64,000 nt of DNA from Calditrichales bacterium MX18-03 (lineage in GTDB: Bacteria > Bacillota > Clostridia > Lutisporales > Lutisporaceae), in the NCBI GenBank assembly GCA_021083345.1, contig JAJGRE010000004.1, positions 248,001 to 312,000 of the forward strand. Reading direction: 5' to 3'. The position numbers and the translations under genes are program-made. Below are positions 7,605 through 15,857 of this stretch, piece by piece; positions within the stretch are counted from its first letter, which is position 1; every line of letters starts with the position of its first letter. The notes below the pieces were generated by a model that saw only the letters and a list, made by a program, of their open reading frames with translations, was not told the DNA's origin and ran no database searches.

Positions 7605-8705
7605 ATGAAAAAGCACGTACACTACCCTCGGATCGAAATCAATACAAGCAAGCTCTATGAGAATGCAAAAAACGTCGTTGACTACTGCGGCAGCAAAGGG
7701 ATAACACTATCCGGCGTCATCAAGGGGTTCAACGGCATTCCCCATGTGGCTGAAGCACTGGGGAAGTCGGGCTGTGCCCACCTTGCCAGTTCAAGACTGG
7801 AACAGCTGGTCAGACTTCGGAAGCGCATGCCGGCGTTTCCCTTTATGCTGCTTCGTCTGCCCATGCTCTCTGAGTTGGAGATGATGGTGCGCCATGTGGA
7901 CATCAGTCTGAATTCAGAAATGGAAATCATCCTTCAAATTGAGCAGCATGCAGAAAAACTCGGCAAAAAGCACAGCATCGTGCTGATGCTGGATTTAGGC
8001 GACCTGCGTGAGGGGTTTTATAGCCCTGAAGAGCTGATTGAAGCGGCTTTACATATAGAAACGAACCTGAAGCATGTGCGGCTGGCAGGAATCGGTACCA
8101 ACCTGGGCTGTTATGGCTCAGTGGTTCCGACAGCAGAAAACCTCGGCGCACTATGCTCTGTAGCCTCTGAAATAGAAGAACGCATCGGCAGGAAACTGGA
8201 TTTTGTGTCCGGCGGCGGGACTACCTCCATTCCCTTACTCCTATCCGATAAGATGCCTGCAGGAATCAACCACCTGCGGGTTGGCGAAGAAATACTGCTG
8301 AACCGTGACTTGCCCGATCTATGGGGTTTCAGTCTGCCCGGCTTGCATCAGGATACTTTTACACTGAAGGCGCAGGTGATTGAAGTCAAGAATAAACCCA
8401 CATACCCCATGGGGGAATTGTTTCTGGATGCTTTCGGCAACAAGCCGGTTTACCAGGACCGGGGAGTTCGGCGCAGGGCTTTGCTAGCTGTCGGAAAAGG
8501 GGACTTCGCAATGCATGACAAGCTGATTCCGCTTACGGAGGGCGTGGAGATCATCGGCAGCAGCAGCGACCACTTGATCGTTGACGTGGAGGACTGCAAG
8601 GAAGCCGTCAAGGTAGGAGACATTCTGGCTTTCAACATGTATTATGCGCCCATGCTGTATTTGACAGCATCACAGAGTGTCAAAAAAGTCTACCTCAAGC
8701 GTTAG
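7605..8705 (+). CDS. Alanine/ornithine racemase family PLP enzyme (ornithine-racemase-like)
   Basis: A 366-residue fold-III PLP enzyme of the alanine racemase superfamily. The PLP lysine is in SGVIKGF (Lys40), and GGG.TS.P near residue 205 is the phosphate-binding loop. This architecture, with VIKGF in place of the VVKANAYG of Alr, belongs to the group containing ornithine racemase of amino-acid-fermenting clostridia. Start is ATG at 7605 with AGGTGG upstream; a TTG further upstream lacks a site. The usual partners of ornithine fermentation (aminomutase, 2-amino-4-ketopentanoate thiolase) are not adjacent, so the substrate is uncertain. A GGGGACGG hairpin begins at its stop codon. Confidence 0.75.
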   Translation: MKKHVHYPRIEINTSKLYENAKNVVDYCGSKGITLSGVIKGFNGIPHVAEALGKSGCAHLASSRLEQLVRLRKRMPAFPFMLLRLPMLSELEMMVRHVDISLNSEMEIILQIEQHAEKLGKKHSIVLMLDLGDLREGFYSPEELIEAALHIETNLKHVRLAGIGTNLGCYGSVVPTAENLGALCSVASEIEERIGRKLDFVSGGGTTSIPLLLSDKMPAGINHLRVGEEILLNRDLPDLWGFSLPGLHQDTFTLKAQVIEVKNKPTYPMGELFLDAFGNKPVYQDRGVRRRALLAVGKGDFAMHDKLIPLTEGVEIIGSSSDHLIVDVEDCKEAVKVGDILAFNMYYAPMLYLTASQSVKKVYLKR

Positions 8706-8769
8706 GAAAAAGGGGACGGTTCTTGAATTGAATGCCTCACATTCAATTCAAGAACCGTCCCCTTTTTCC
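8705..8769. repeat. GGGGACGG-type perfect hairpin repeat, copy 1
   Basis: A 30-bp perfect inverted repeat (8705-8734 and 8740-8769) around CCTCA. Its core GGGGACGGTTCTTGAATTG also occurs at 29262. It starts on the last base of the racemase stop codon and can act as a terminator in both directions (AAAAA and TTTTT outside the GC core). Such GGGGACGGTTCT repeats recur in many genomes and I associate them, from memory, with REP/RAYT-type elements. No transposase is encoded in this window. Confidence 0.85.
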
Positions 8770-8777
8770 CTTTACCT

Positions 8778-9656
8778 TTAAATCTTCTTCACTACTGCCA
8801 GGACAAGGGATGCCAACAGCAGCATGCCTCCAATGACACCGCCTGCCAGAATGGTCTCATGAAGTAAGGCGGAGGCCATGATCAATGTAAACAACGGCTC
8901 TCCCAGCAGAAGGATGCCGACGCTCTCAGGACTGGCTACCTTCTGCGCTTTTGTCTGGCAAAGCGTCACGATTCCTGTGCTCAGTATCCCGATGACCAGG
9001 ATCGGGATGATGCCTGCATGGATATGCTCCGGATTAAAGCCTTCGAACAGCATAACTGCCGCGATACTGCAGAGTGCAACGACAGCCAGCTGTATGAAAG
9101 TCAAAAGCATATCCTCCATGTCCTTTCCATACTTGTCCAACGTCAGGATATATGCCGTGTATGCAGCTGCACTTCCGATGGAAAGAAGGTCTCCATAGTT
9201 GAAGCCTTCTCCGTTCATCCCTGCTATAAGCCTCAATCCCACGATGGACATGCCCACACTTGCCAGCGTCCATCTGGAGGGCAGCCTTCTCTGCAGGAAG
9301 GTCTGTACGACAGGTATGAAAAGAACGGAAAGCGCAACCAGAAAGCCTGACTTGGATGCGCTGGTGTACTTCAAAGCAATGACCCCCAGGGCATAGGAAA
9401 CAAAAATCATCAACCCCATAGGAATTCCGATCAGTATATCCTGCTTTTTTATTCGCTGTACAAGGCTTGGCTGCATGGCCAGGATAAAGACCGCACCGAT
9501 TACAAACCGCCCCATCAAGAGATGGTAAGCCGGTATCGTCCCGATATAAAGCTTGATCAGGATGGTGCTCAAGGCCCAGCCAAAGGCTGAGGTCAGGAGC
9601 TGCGCATGGGCCTTTGCCTTAATGAACTGTGTTTCGTTTGCTGCAAGTTTTATCAT
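8778..9656 (-). CDS. DMT superfamily (EamA) exporter
   Basis: A 292-residue polytopic protein with ten predicted helices made of two EamA repeats. Motifs include SAFGWALSTILIKLYIG in the first helix, KYTSASKSGFLVALSVLFIP in the first repeat and PESVGILLLGEPLFT in the second. Such proteins export amino acids or metabolites; the substrate cannot be told. ATG at 9656 has AAAGGTG upstream. It is convergent with the racemase and monocistronic. Confidence 0.85.
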   Translation of the reverse strand: MIKLAANETQFIKAKAHAQLLTSAFGWALSTILIKLYIGTIPAYHLLMGRFVIGAVFILAMQPSLVQRIKKQDILIGIPMGLMIFVSYALGVIALKYTSASKSGFLVALSVLFIPVVQTFLQRRLPSRWTLASVGMSIVGLRLIAGMNGEGFNYGDLLSIGSAAAYTAYILTLDKYGKDMEDMLLTFIQLAVVALCSIAAVMLFEGFNPEHIHAGIIPILVIGILSTGIVTLCQTKAQKVASPESVGILLLGEPLFTLIMASALLHETILAGGVIGGMLLLASLVLAVVKKI

Positions 9657-9780
9657 CCATTCACCTTTATCCAGTATTGTGTTGCAATATGATTCAGCTG
9701 CTGAATACCTTATACATTATATCAGAGGTGTGTTTCAGTCCTCAACCTGTTAATAGGTTTTTTTCGCAATGCAAAAATAA

Positions 9781-9804
9781 GAGACTCCGGACATCCGGAG
9801 TCTC
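9781..9804 (-). terminator. Intrinsic terminator of the transporter gene
   Basis: GAGACTCCGG and CCGGAGTCTC form a 10-bp perfect stem with a 4-nt loop. On the minus strand it is followed by TTATTTTT. It lies 4 nt beyond the transporter stop. Confidence 0.85.
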
Positions 9805-9808
9805 ACTT

Positions 9809-11221
9809 CTATATCAACATCATTGCGATGATGGTCGTCACAACCAGGCCAATGGCGACAGGCTTCAGATTTCGCCTCGCCAGCTCGAAGGGGTCCACAC
9901 CGCAGATGGCGGCAGCAGGGATAACGGCCCAGGGGATCAAGGTCCCGCCGCCGACCCAGATTGCTGCAATCTGACCCATCGCCGTCAAGGTGGCAACCCC
10001 GGAACCGATGGCTGTCGAGAACAGCTTCGCTATGGAGCCCGCCAGGGAGATACCGGAGAAGCCGGAGCCGTCCAGACCGGTAATGGCGCCTACCACTGTG
10101 GAGGTTATGGCACCGATGCCGGCATTGAGGGGTACGGTGTGTGCCAATGCGATGCCCAGGTCGTTGACGAGCCCGGTGGAGCCTGCCGGCAGCACCTCGC
10201 CGAAAAGTTTGACAAAGGCAGAGTCACCCAGATAAAAGAAGGCAGCTATGGGAATGACGGGGCCGAATATTTTGAAGCCGAACTGGAAGCCTTCAATCAG
10301 ATGGCCTGTAATCTTTCCCAGTGCATCATCCTTATAGGCGCTCAACGAAACAATGATCAGGATAAACACGGACGTTCCACCTATAAGCGCCGTCGCATCC
10401 CCTCCCTGCAGCTTGGCAGTATACATCACAATGATGTCGATGGCAAAAAGCAGCGGTACCATTAAAGCCAGCAGTTTTTTTGCAGCGGGAGCAAGTAACT
10501 TCATCTCAGCCGCATTATCCATAGCGGTCTCTACCGTAGCCTTCCATTTCGAATCTGATGCTTCGACCTTCAATACCCCTTTTTTCAGATCCCTTCTCAG
10601 CAACCAGAATGCCGTTACCGTCGTTACGATACCCATGATGAAAACCAGGGGAATACTGGCTGATACTACATCACCCACAGGGATGCCTGCGCCATCGGCC
10701 GTCAGCTTTGGCGCGGCCTGTATGATAAAGTCTCCCGACAGGGCGATACCATGGCCGAACAGGTTCATCGCCATTGCCACCCCCAATGCCGGAAGCCCTG
10801 CCCTCACCGCCACCGGCAGCAATACGGCTCCCATCAGCGCCACGGCCGGAGAAGGCCAGAAGAACCAGGAAATGATCATCATCAGCATACCGATGGTCCA
10901 ATAAGCCAGTGTCGGTGTCCGGATCAGCCTGGCAAAAGGCTGTATCATCATCTCGTTGATACCCGCGGCCATCAGCGACTTGCTCATGCCTACGATGATC
11001 GAAATGATCAAAATCGTTCCCAACAGCTCCGATATGGCATAAATGAAGCTGTTGAATACACCCATGACCGACTGTGCGATGGAGGCGGTTGCGGCGATGC
11101 CCAGTATGAAAATGCCCAGAACACAGATAAGGCTTGTATCCTTCCGCATGACGATAAAGCCCAGGATCAGCAGAATAAATACCAGATAGATCCAATGCAG
11201 TGCGTTCAGTGTGATTCCCAT
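9809..11221 (-). CDS. Polytopic membrane transporter of unassigned substrate (ion-transporter superfamily type)
   Basis: About 470 residues with 11-13 hydrophobic segments. Long Gly/Ala-rich re-entrant-like stretches, such as NAGIGAITSTVVGAITGLDG and GMGVEM-free GQIAAIWVGGGTLIPWAV near the C-terminus, resemble DcuC/GntP/citrate-type carriers. I do not recognise the exact family. ATG at 11221 has AAAGGAGG 7 nt upstream; a longer frame upstream (to 11323) would run into the divergent MarR promoter and has no site. It is divergent from the MarR gene, so the MarR operator at 11348 could also control it. Confidence 0.7.
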   Translation of the reverse strand: MGITLNALHWIYLVFILLILGFIVMRKDTSLICVLGIFILGIAATASIAQSVMGVFNSFIYAISELLGTILIISIIVGMSKSLMAAGINEMMIQPFARLIRTPTLAYWTIGMLMMIISWFFWPSPAVALMGAVLLPVAVRAGLPALGVAMAMNLFGHGIALSGDFIIQAAPKLTADGAGIPVGDVVSASIPLVFIMGIVTTVTAFWLLRRDLKKGVLKVEASDSKWKATVETAMDNAAEMKLLAPAAKKLLALMVPLLFAIDIIVMYTAKLQGGDATALIGGTSVFILIIVSLSAYKDDALGKITGHLIEGFQFGFKIFGPVIPIAAFFYLGDSAFVKLFGEVLPAGSTGLVNDLGIALAHTVPLNAGIGAITSTVVGAITGLDGSGFSGISLAGSIAKLFSTAIGSGVATLTAMGQIAAIWVGGGTLIPWAVIPAAAICGVDPFELARRNLKPVAIGLVVTTIIAMMLI

Positions 11222-11316
11222 CGTAGCTCCTCCTTTCTTAAATACGGATATTACAGGATATGCAGCAGCACATACAAATGGCACTCTTTCAAAACGCTTG
11301 TCCGGAAAAAAAGTGG

Positions 11317-11363
11317 TTGACATACAAAAAATGGTTGTTTATACTTTAATTAGAGTTCTAACT
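11317..11363 (+). promoter_or_regulatory. Promoter and palindromic operator of the marR gene
   Basis: TTGACA (11317-11322) and TATACT (11340-11345) are 17 bp apart. Immediately downstream, AATTAGAGTTCTAACT (11348-11363) is a near-perfect palindrome. The same palindrome, perfect, recurs at the promoter of the next gene, so autoregulation by the encoded MarR protein is likely. Confidence 0.75.
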
Positions 11364-11384
11364 ATTAGACGGATGGAGAATAAC

Positions 11385-11831
11385 ATGAGCAAATTAACCC
11401 TGATGTCAAAGCTTGGCATCGTCTATCTGACTTGGACACGGCTGCTGCAAAAGAACCTGGTCCCTCATAAGATAACGCTGAAACAGCAATACGTCCTAGG
11501 CCAGCTTTCAAAAAACGAGTTTCTCTACCCTTCCCAGATTGCGGATATGCTTTTTTGTGACCGGCCTACAGCAACGGTCATCATCAAGAACATGGAGCGG
11601 CAAAAGTGGGTCAAAAGGGAAAAAGACGTTGAAAACGCCAAGCAGGTGCGCATTTATATCACGGAAGAAGGCAGGCAAAAGCGTGCTTCGCTGAAAGGGG
11701 TATCCGGCCTGGAGGACATGGACCGTTATGATCCGCTCCGCTGCCTGACAGATGACGAAAGAGCACAGCTGGATGTTCTGATGACAAAGGTGCTGACTCA
11801 TATCAAAGCCGGGAAAGATTATTTGAAATAA
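11385..11831 (+). CDS. MarR family transcriptional regulator
   Basis: A 148-residue winged-helix repressor. The helix-turn-helix is around YPSQIADMLFCDRPTATVII, with the wing KREKDVENAKQVRIYITEEG typical of MarR. ATG at 11385 has GGAG 6 nt upstream. Flanked on both sides by copies of an AATTAGA..TCTAATT palindrome, one over its own promoter and one over the promoter of the hydrolase cassette. This implies it represses both itself and that cassette until an inducer binds. The inducer is unknown; MarR proteins often sense phenolics or oxidants. Confidence 0.88.
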   Translation: MSKLTLMSKLGIVYLTWTRLLQKNLVPHKITLKQQYVLGQLSKNEFLYPSQIADMLFCDRPTATVIIKNMERQKWVKREKDVENAKQVRIYITEEGRQKRASLKGVSGLEDMDRYDPLRCLTDDERAQLDVLMTKVLTHIKAGKDYLK

Positions 11832-11862
11832 TTTTTTTGATGTTATAATTAGAATTCTAATT
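11823..11862 (+). promoter_or_regulatory. Promoter and perfect MarR operator of the hydrolase/nitroreductase cassette
   Basis: TTGAAA (11823-11828) and TATAAT (11845-11850) are 16 bp apart. The perfect 16-bp palindrome AATTAGAATTCTAATT (11847-11862) overlaps the -10 box, which is ideal placement for a repressor. Confidence 0.8.
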
Positions 11863-11890
11863 GTATAGAGATTATAAGGAGGTTCATTCA

Positions 11891-12736
11891 ATGGAATGTT
11901 GTGTCAAGGGTATTTCAGTCTATTACGAGGTGATCGGTCACGGGAAACCCCTTCTGATGATTCATGGTTTCTACCCTGATCACAGACTTATGAAGGGGTG
12001 TATGGAGCCGATTTTTGAAGGTGACAGCGGCTACAAAAGGATATATTTCGATTTGCCCGGTATGGGTAAAACAAAAGCTGAAAGCTGGATAAGCAATTCC
12101 GACGTGATGCTGGATATTGTTCTGGCATTTATCGATCAGGTCATACCCGGAGAGAACTTTTTACTTGCGGGTGAGTCCTATGGCGGGTATCTGTCGAGGG
12201 GCATTATCGCAAGAATCCCCGAGCGGGTCGACGGCCTCTTGATGATCTGTCCGCTGATTATTCCCGATGCCTCCAAGCGAAAGCTTCCGGAGAAACAGGT
12301 CATCCTTCGGAATGCTGCACTTTTATCAGGGCTGGATGCTGAGGCAGCAGAGAAGTATTCTTCGATATCTGTTGTTCAAAGTGAAGAGACATGGCATCGA
12401 TTCAGGGATGGCGTTCTTCCTGGGTTAAGGCTGGCAGATACCGAGTTCCTGGAAAGCTTAAGGTCCAGCGGGTATGGATTTTCATTTGATATAGAAAAGC
12501 ACGACAGGCGTTTTGACAAACCGGCGCTGATGCTGCTGGGCCGTCAAGATTCGGGCGTCGGCTACAAGGATGCGTGGGACATTCTGGATAACTACCCACG
12601 AGCGACCTTTGCCGTGCTTGATAGGGCTGGCCATTGTCTGGAATCCGAGCAGCATGAAATCTTCAACTGCATGGTAAGCGAATGGCTGCACAGGGTGGAA
12701 GAATATCTGCAGCAGGAAAAGGGGGCGGCGGTATGA
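11891..12736 (+). CDS. Alpha/beta hydrolase
   Basis: A 281-residue cytoplasmic alpha/beta-hydrolase-fold protein. The nucleophile elbow is GESYGG (Ser96), with an oxyanion-hole motif MIHGF (23-27), a likely acid in LLGRQDSG and the catalytic His in AGHCLESEQ near the C-terminus. No signal peptide. ATG follows AAGGAGG by 8 nt. First gene of the MarR-controlled cassette; its stop overlaps the next start (ATGA). Probably an esterase or C-C hydrolase acting on a small aromatic or lactone; the substrate is not readable. Confidence 0.85.
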   Translation: MECCVKGISVYYEVIGHGKPLLMIHGFYPDHRLMKGCMEPIFEGDSGYKRIYFDLPGMGKTKAESWISNSDVMLDIVLAFIDQVIPGENFLLAGESYGGYLSRGIIARIPERVDGLLMICPLIIPDASKRKLPEKQVILRNAALLSGLDAEAAEKYSSISVVQSEETWHRFRDGVLPGLRLADTEFLESLRSSGYGFSFDIEKHDRRFDKPALMLLGRQDSGVGYKDAWDILDNYPRATFAVLDRAGHCLESEQHEIFNCMVSEWLHRVEEYLQQEKGAAV

Positions 12737-13494
12737 ACGATACCTTGAAAACCATATTCAGCCTGCACTCTACCCATGGGCATTTTTCCAATCGTGAAAT
12801 CACCGCGGAGGATCTGAACATCATAATTAAAGCTGCCGTAAGAGCTTCCAATGCTTCGGCGCGGCAAAGCTACTCCATCGTTGTCGTAGACGATAAAGCC
12901 GTCATGAAAGAATACTTTGAATATGCAGGAAGCAAGGCATTGCTGTTCTGCCTGGACTTCACCCGTTTGAAGGATACCGCCGAATACTTGGACCATCCCT
13001 TTGATTGCGGAGGCGTTTTGGATTTTATAACAGCACACACAGATACGGCACTGTCAGCTCAGACTGCAGCCATAGCTGCCCAATCCTTGGGAATAGACTA
13101 TCTGTTTACCAACAGTGTCCACCGCGGTGATATGAAGAGATTTTATGAGAAATTCAAACTCCCTCAAAAACACTGTTTCCCTGTGATCGCACTAATTCTC
13201 GGCTATTCGGAAAGTGATGATGCTGATTCCCGAGGACGCTTGGACGGTCCAGGTCTCGTGCATTTCCATGAATATCACAGGCTGGACCCATCTGAGTTAC
13301 AGGCTCAGGTAGACGAATATGATATAACCGAAAAAAATATGGGTGTTGTGTTCTTCAAACGTGGCGTTGAACAGACTTACAGCCGATATCTGGACTGGTT
13401 TTATCGTGTCTGGTGCAAACCCAATTCGGAGCTCAGAAAACGCAGGATGCGTGAAATCGGCAGCCTGTTGAAGGAAATCGGATTTATTGAATAA
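12733..13494 (+). CDS. Nitroreductase-like FMN protein
   Basis: A 253-residue protein of the nitroreductase/FMN oxidoreductase fold. The N-terminal half shows the family pattern (DLNIIIKAAVRASNASARQSY, with the FMN phosphate-binding R/S/N region) and TALSAQTAAIAAQSLGIDY in the dimer helix. The C-terminus has an unusual basic extension (PNSELRKRRMREIGSLLKEI). Translationally coupled to the hydrolase by a 4-nt ATGA overlap. Such enzymes reduce nitro groups, quinones or enones with NAD(P)H. Confidence 0.75.
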   Translation: MNDTLKTIFSLHSTHGHFSNREITAEDLNIIIKAAVRASNASARQSYSIVVVDDKAVMKEYFEYAGSKALLFCLDFTRLKDTAEYLDHPFDCGGVLDFITAHTDTALSAQTAAIAAQSLGIDYLFTNSVHRGDMKRFYEKFKLPQKHCFPVIALILGYSESDDADSRGRLDGPGLVHFHEYHRLDPSELQAQVDEYDITEKNMGVVFFKRGVEQTYSRYLDWFYRVWCKPNSELRKRRMREIGSLLKEIGFIE

Positions 13495-13512
13495 AGGATG
13501 GGAGGAATTCAA

Positions 13513-14142
13513 ATGGAGTTTTATGAAGCAGTAAGTTCAAGAAGGACCGTACGGGATTTTCAGAAAAAGGAAATCGAAGCGAATATCGTGCAAAGAATTA
13601 TTGAAGCCGGGCTGCAGGCACCAACCAACGACCATATGCGCCAGTGGGAATTTGTCATCGTTAATGACAAGCCGACAAGATTAAGGATCATTGGCAAGCT
13701 CAATCAGAACCGCACTGAGTCAGATGCTGTTGCAGCCGTGGACAGCTGGGGGTTCAGGGATGACTGTCAGCGCGAAATGTATATTGATGCCATTCCAAAG
13801 CAGCATAAAATGCTTCTAAATGCCGGTTGCCTGATAATACCCTGCTTTCGCCAGAAAACGCCCTTGCTGCAGCCGGTCAATCTATCTGCGCTGAACGGTT
13901 TTGCCTCCATCTGGTGCTGTATTGAGAACATACTGCTTGCCGCAGCGGCGGAAGGGATTTACGGCGTAACGAGGATTCCCTCCATCAGTGGGGAAAGTGA
14001 GCTGATAAAGGAAACGCTGAAATTACCGGAAGGCTATGAGATTCCTTGCTATGTCGCATTGGGCTATCCAACTGAAAATGCAAAACAGATCGAGCAGCAT
14101 CGTCCTAAAGCAGAAGACAGAATTCATGTCGATAAATGGTAA
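13513..14142 (+). CDS. Nitroreductase family protein
   Basis: A 209-residue FMN-dependent nitroreductase homologue. It starts with MEFYEAVSSRRTVRDF, the classical N-terminal FMN-binding SRRxxRxF motif, followed by IIEAGLQAPTNDHMRQWEF. Near the C-terminus it has LAAAAEGIYGV, the family's cofactor-contact helix. ATG follows GGGAGGAATTCAA. Third gene of the MarR cassette and distinct in sequence from the preceding nitroreductase-like gene, so the two are not a recent duplication. Confidence 0.88.
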   Translation: MEFYEAVSSRRTVRDFQKKEIEANIVQRIIEAGLQAPTNDHMRQWEFVIVNDKPTRLRIIGKLNQNRTESDAVAAVDSWGFRDDCQREMYIDAIPKQHKMLLNAGCLIIPCFRQKTPLLQPVNLSALNGFASIWCCIENILLAAAAEGIYGVTRIPSISGESELIKETLKLPEGYEIPCYVALGYPTENAKQIEQHRPKAEDRIHVDKW

Positions 14143-14196
14143 ATATCAGGCCGGCTTCATCCGATAAATATATTGAAGTTTGGAAGGGGGATGCCT

Positions 14197-14688
14197 ATGC
14201 CGGTATTGATAAGGGAAGCCTTGGACCAGGACAAGGATGTTTTTGTAGAATTTGCGCTGTCGTTGAGCCGGTTTAACCGCAGCATGCATCATGAGCCATG
14301 CCATTATGACGATTTTAACAAGGTTCTGGACGCCATAAGAAAAAACGCTGAGAAGGCCTTTGACGAGAGAAACGAGGACACTTATATTCTGATTGCCTTT
14401 GCGGAGAGGAAGCCGGTGGGCTATGCCCTAGGCTCCATATTCACGCAGGAAGAGACAGCCGATAACGGAACAGGCCGGATGGGGCTCTTTGACCAGCTCT
14501 TTCTAAATGATGCCGCAAGAGGCCTGGGTATCGGAAAGCAGCTGATGGACCAGGTCATGGATTGGTTTAAGAAGAAAGATATCCATAGGGTCAAGCTTCA
14601 TGCTTATTCATGGAATACAAAGGCAAGAAGCATCTACGAGACCTATGGGTTTCAGGAGTATGCGGTTTCCTATGAAAAGTTCATATAA
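14197..14688 (+). CDS. GNAT family N-acetyltransferase
   Basis: A 163-residue acetyltransferase. The acetyl-CoA pyrophosphate loop is ARGLGIGKQLM (motif A), followed by motif B LHAYSWNTKARSIYETYGFQ. The second ATG (14197) was chosen because GGAAGGGGG lies 6 nt upstream, while the first ATG (14191) touches that site. Last gene of the MarR cassette, ending in a bidirectional terminator. Substrate unknown. Confidence 0.85.
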   Translation: MPVLIREALDQDKDVFVEFALSLSRFNRSMHHEPCHYDDFNKVLDAIRKNAEKAFDERNEDTYILIAFAERKPVGYALGSIFTQEETADNGTGRMGLFDQLFLNDAARGLGIGKQLMDQVMDWFKKKDIHRVKLHAYSWNTKARSIYETYGFQEYAVSYEKFI

Positions 14689-14723
14689 AGAGAGGTTGGC
14701 ACAACGCCAACCTCTCTTTATAT
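14683..14723. terminator. Bidirectional intrinsic terminator
   Basis: An 18-bp perfect stem, ATATAAAGAGAGGTTGGC at 14683-14700 with its complement at 14706-14723, has a 5-nt loop and A/U-rich ends. It overlaps both the GNAT stop and the stop of the convergent RuBisCO-like gene. Confidence 0.9.
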
Positions 14724-15857
14724 GTCGATCATGTTCCTGAAATACTTGCTATTCTCCACCAAATCTGGGCCCTGCTTGAAAAGTCCGCCGCCCACAAGAA
14801 AGATGACATCTTTTCCGTAGGTCTCCAGCATGTCCGGCACCTTGTCTCCCGTCATGCCGCCCCCCGGGCTGGGGAATATGGGCTTGATATGACCCATTTC
14901 GTCGGAGGTTCCGGCAGCAATCTGCTTGCACTCTTCCTTGGAAAAGGAGAACCGGCCGCCATAGTTGGGATAAATGGTGGCATCCGCTCCGGCCAGCCGT
15001 GCAAGCTGTCCGAAAAGTGCATAGTGAGACATGCCGTAACTGCCGGTGACAAAGCTGCCCTGAAAAGCCGGGTGGCTCATGATTGGTAAGTCGATCTCGT
15101 CGGAATCCGCTATAGTCCGGATTGCATCCAAGCCCACAAGCCCCGGAGAAATTAGCAAGCCCCCGGCTCCCAGGCTGCGTGCCTGCTTTGCCCTTTCAAA
15201 GAGCTTATCGTAGGGTGCGGTGATATTAGGAACGTAGATGCAGTTCAGGCCGGTTTGCCTGTTTGCCTTAGACACCGCCTCTGCACAAAGGGCGGCTCTC
15301 TCTTCAAAGGGAGAAAACCGCTGATCGGAAATCCCATGGTCATCCTTGATGATATCGATTCCACCCAAAGCAAATTGGTATGCCAAATCAGCCAACGCCT
15401 GCGAAGACAGGCCCATGGGCTTCAGCGCCGTGGCGAGAATGGGCCGCGACGGTATCCCAAGCCGCTGCCGGATACCCTGCCGCCCGAACCTGGGTCCCTT
15501 GAAAGCAGCCAGCAGGGACGGACACAGCTCAAGCCTTTCCACTCTGATCTTCGGTTTGATGCTTATATTGCCGAATACCACGTTCAAGAGTTGCGTCAGC
15601 TCAAAGGCCGTGGTATCGACATGATAGCTGATGACCACCCGCCAGCACTGGGGCTCCTGCTGTCCAAAGACTTCTATCCGGCCCAGCACATGGTCCCGGA
15701 TGATCCCCTCCGGCACCAACTCCTCCGGGAATTCCACCGTTTGTTCCACACAGATATCCCATGCCCTGGCACGGGCTTCAGCCTCTTCCCCGTCGATCAG
15801 GTAGGTAACCTTGAAACGGTCCTCTTTCATATCAAAGGCTGCATTATCCTTTATCAT
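14718..15857 (-). CDS. RuBisCO-like protein (form IV type)
   Basis: A 379-residue RuBisCO large-subunit homologue, shorter than true RuBisCO (~475). It keeps the equivalent of Lys175 (ATALKPMGLS, Lys146) and the carbamylated Lys201 (GGIDIIKDDHG, Lys171) with Asp203. Glu204 is replaced by His174, the second KPK lysine is lost, and the HRAMH segment is SHPAF (His262). Carboxylase activity is therefore not expected. Form IV proteins act as enolases/isomerases or, in apionate catabolism, as decarboxylases of branched sugar acids; KDDHG fits the non-methionine-salvage group as I recall it. Its start overlaps the end of the transketolase C-terminal subunit gene, placing it in a sugar-phosphate operon. 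Exact reaction unknown. Confidence 0.82.
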   Translation of the reverse strand: MIKDNAAFDMKEDRFKVTYLIDGEEAEARARAWDICVEQTVEFPEELVPEGIIRDHVLGRIEVFGQQEPQCWRVVISYHVDTTAFELTQLLNVVFGNISIKPKIRVERLELCPSLLAAFKGPRFGRQGIRQRLGIPSRPILATALKPMGLSSQALADLAYQFALGGIDIIKDDHGISDQRFSPFEERAALCAEAVSKANRQTGLNCIYVPNITAPYDKLFERAKQARSLGAGGLLISPGLVGLDAIRTIADSDEIDLPIMSHPAFQGSFVTGSYGMSHYALFGQLARLAGADATIYPNYGGRFSFSKEECKQIAAGTSDEMGHIKPIFPSPGGGMTGDKVPDMLETYGKDVIFLVGGGLFKQGPDLVENSKYFRNMIDI

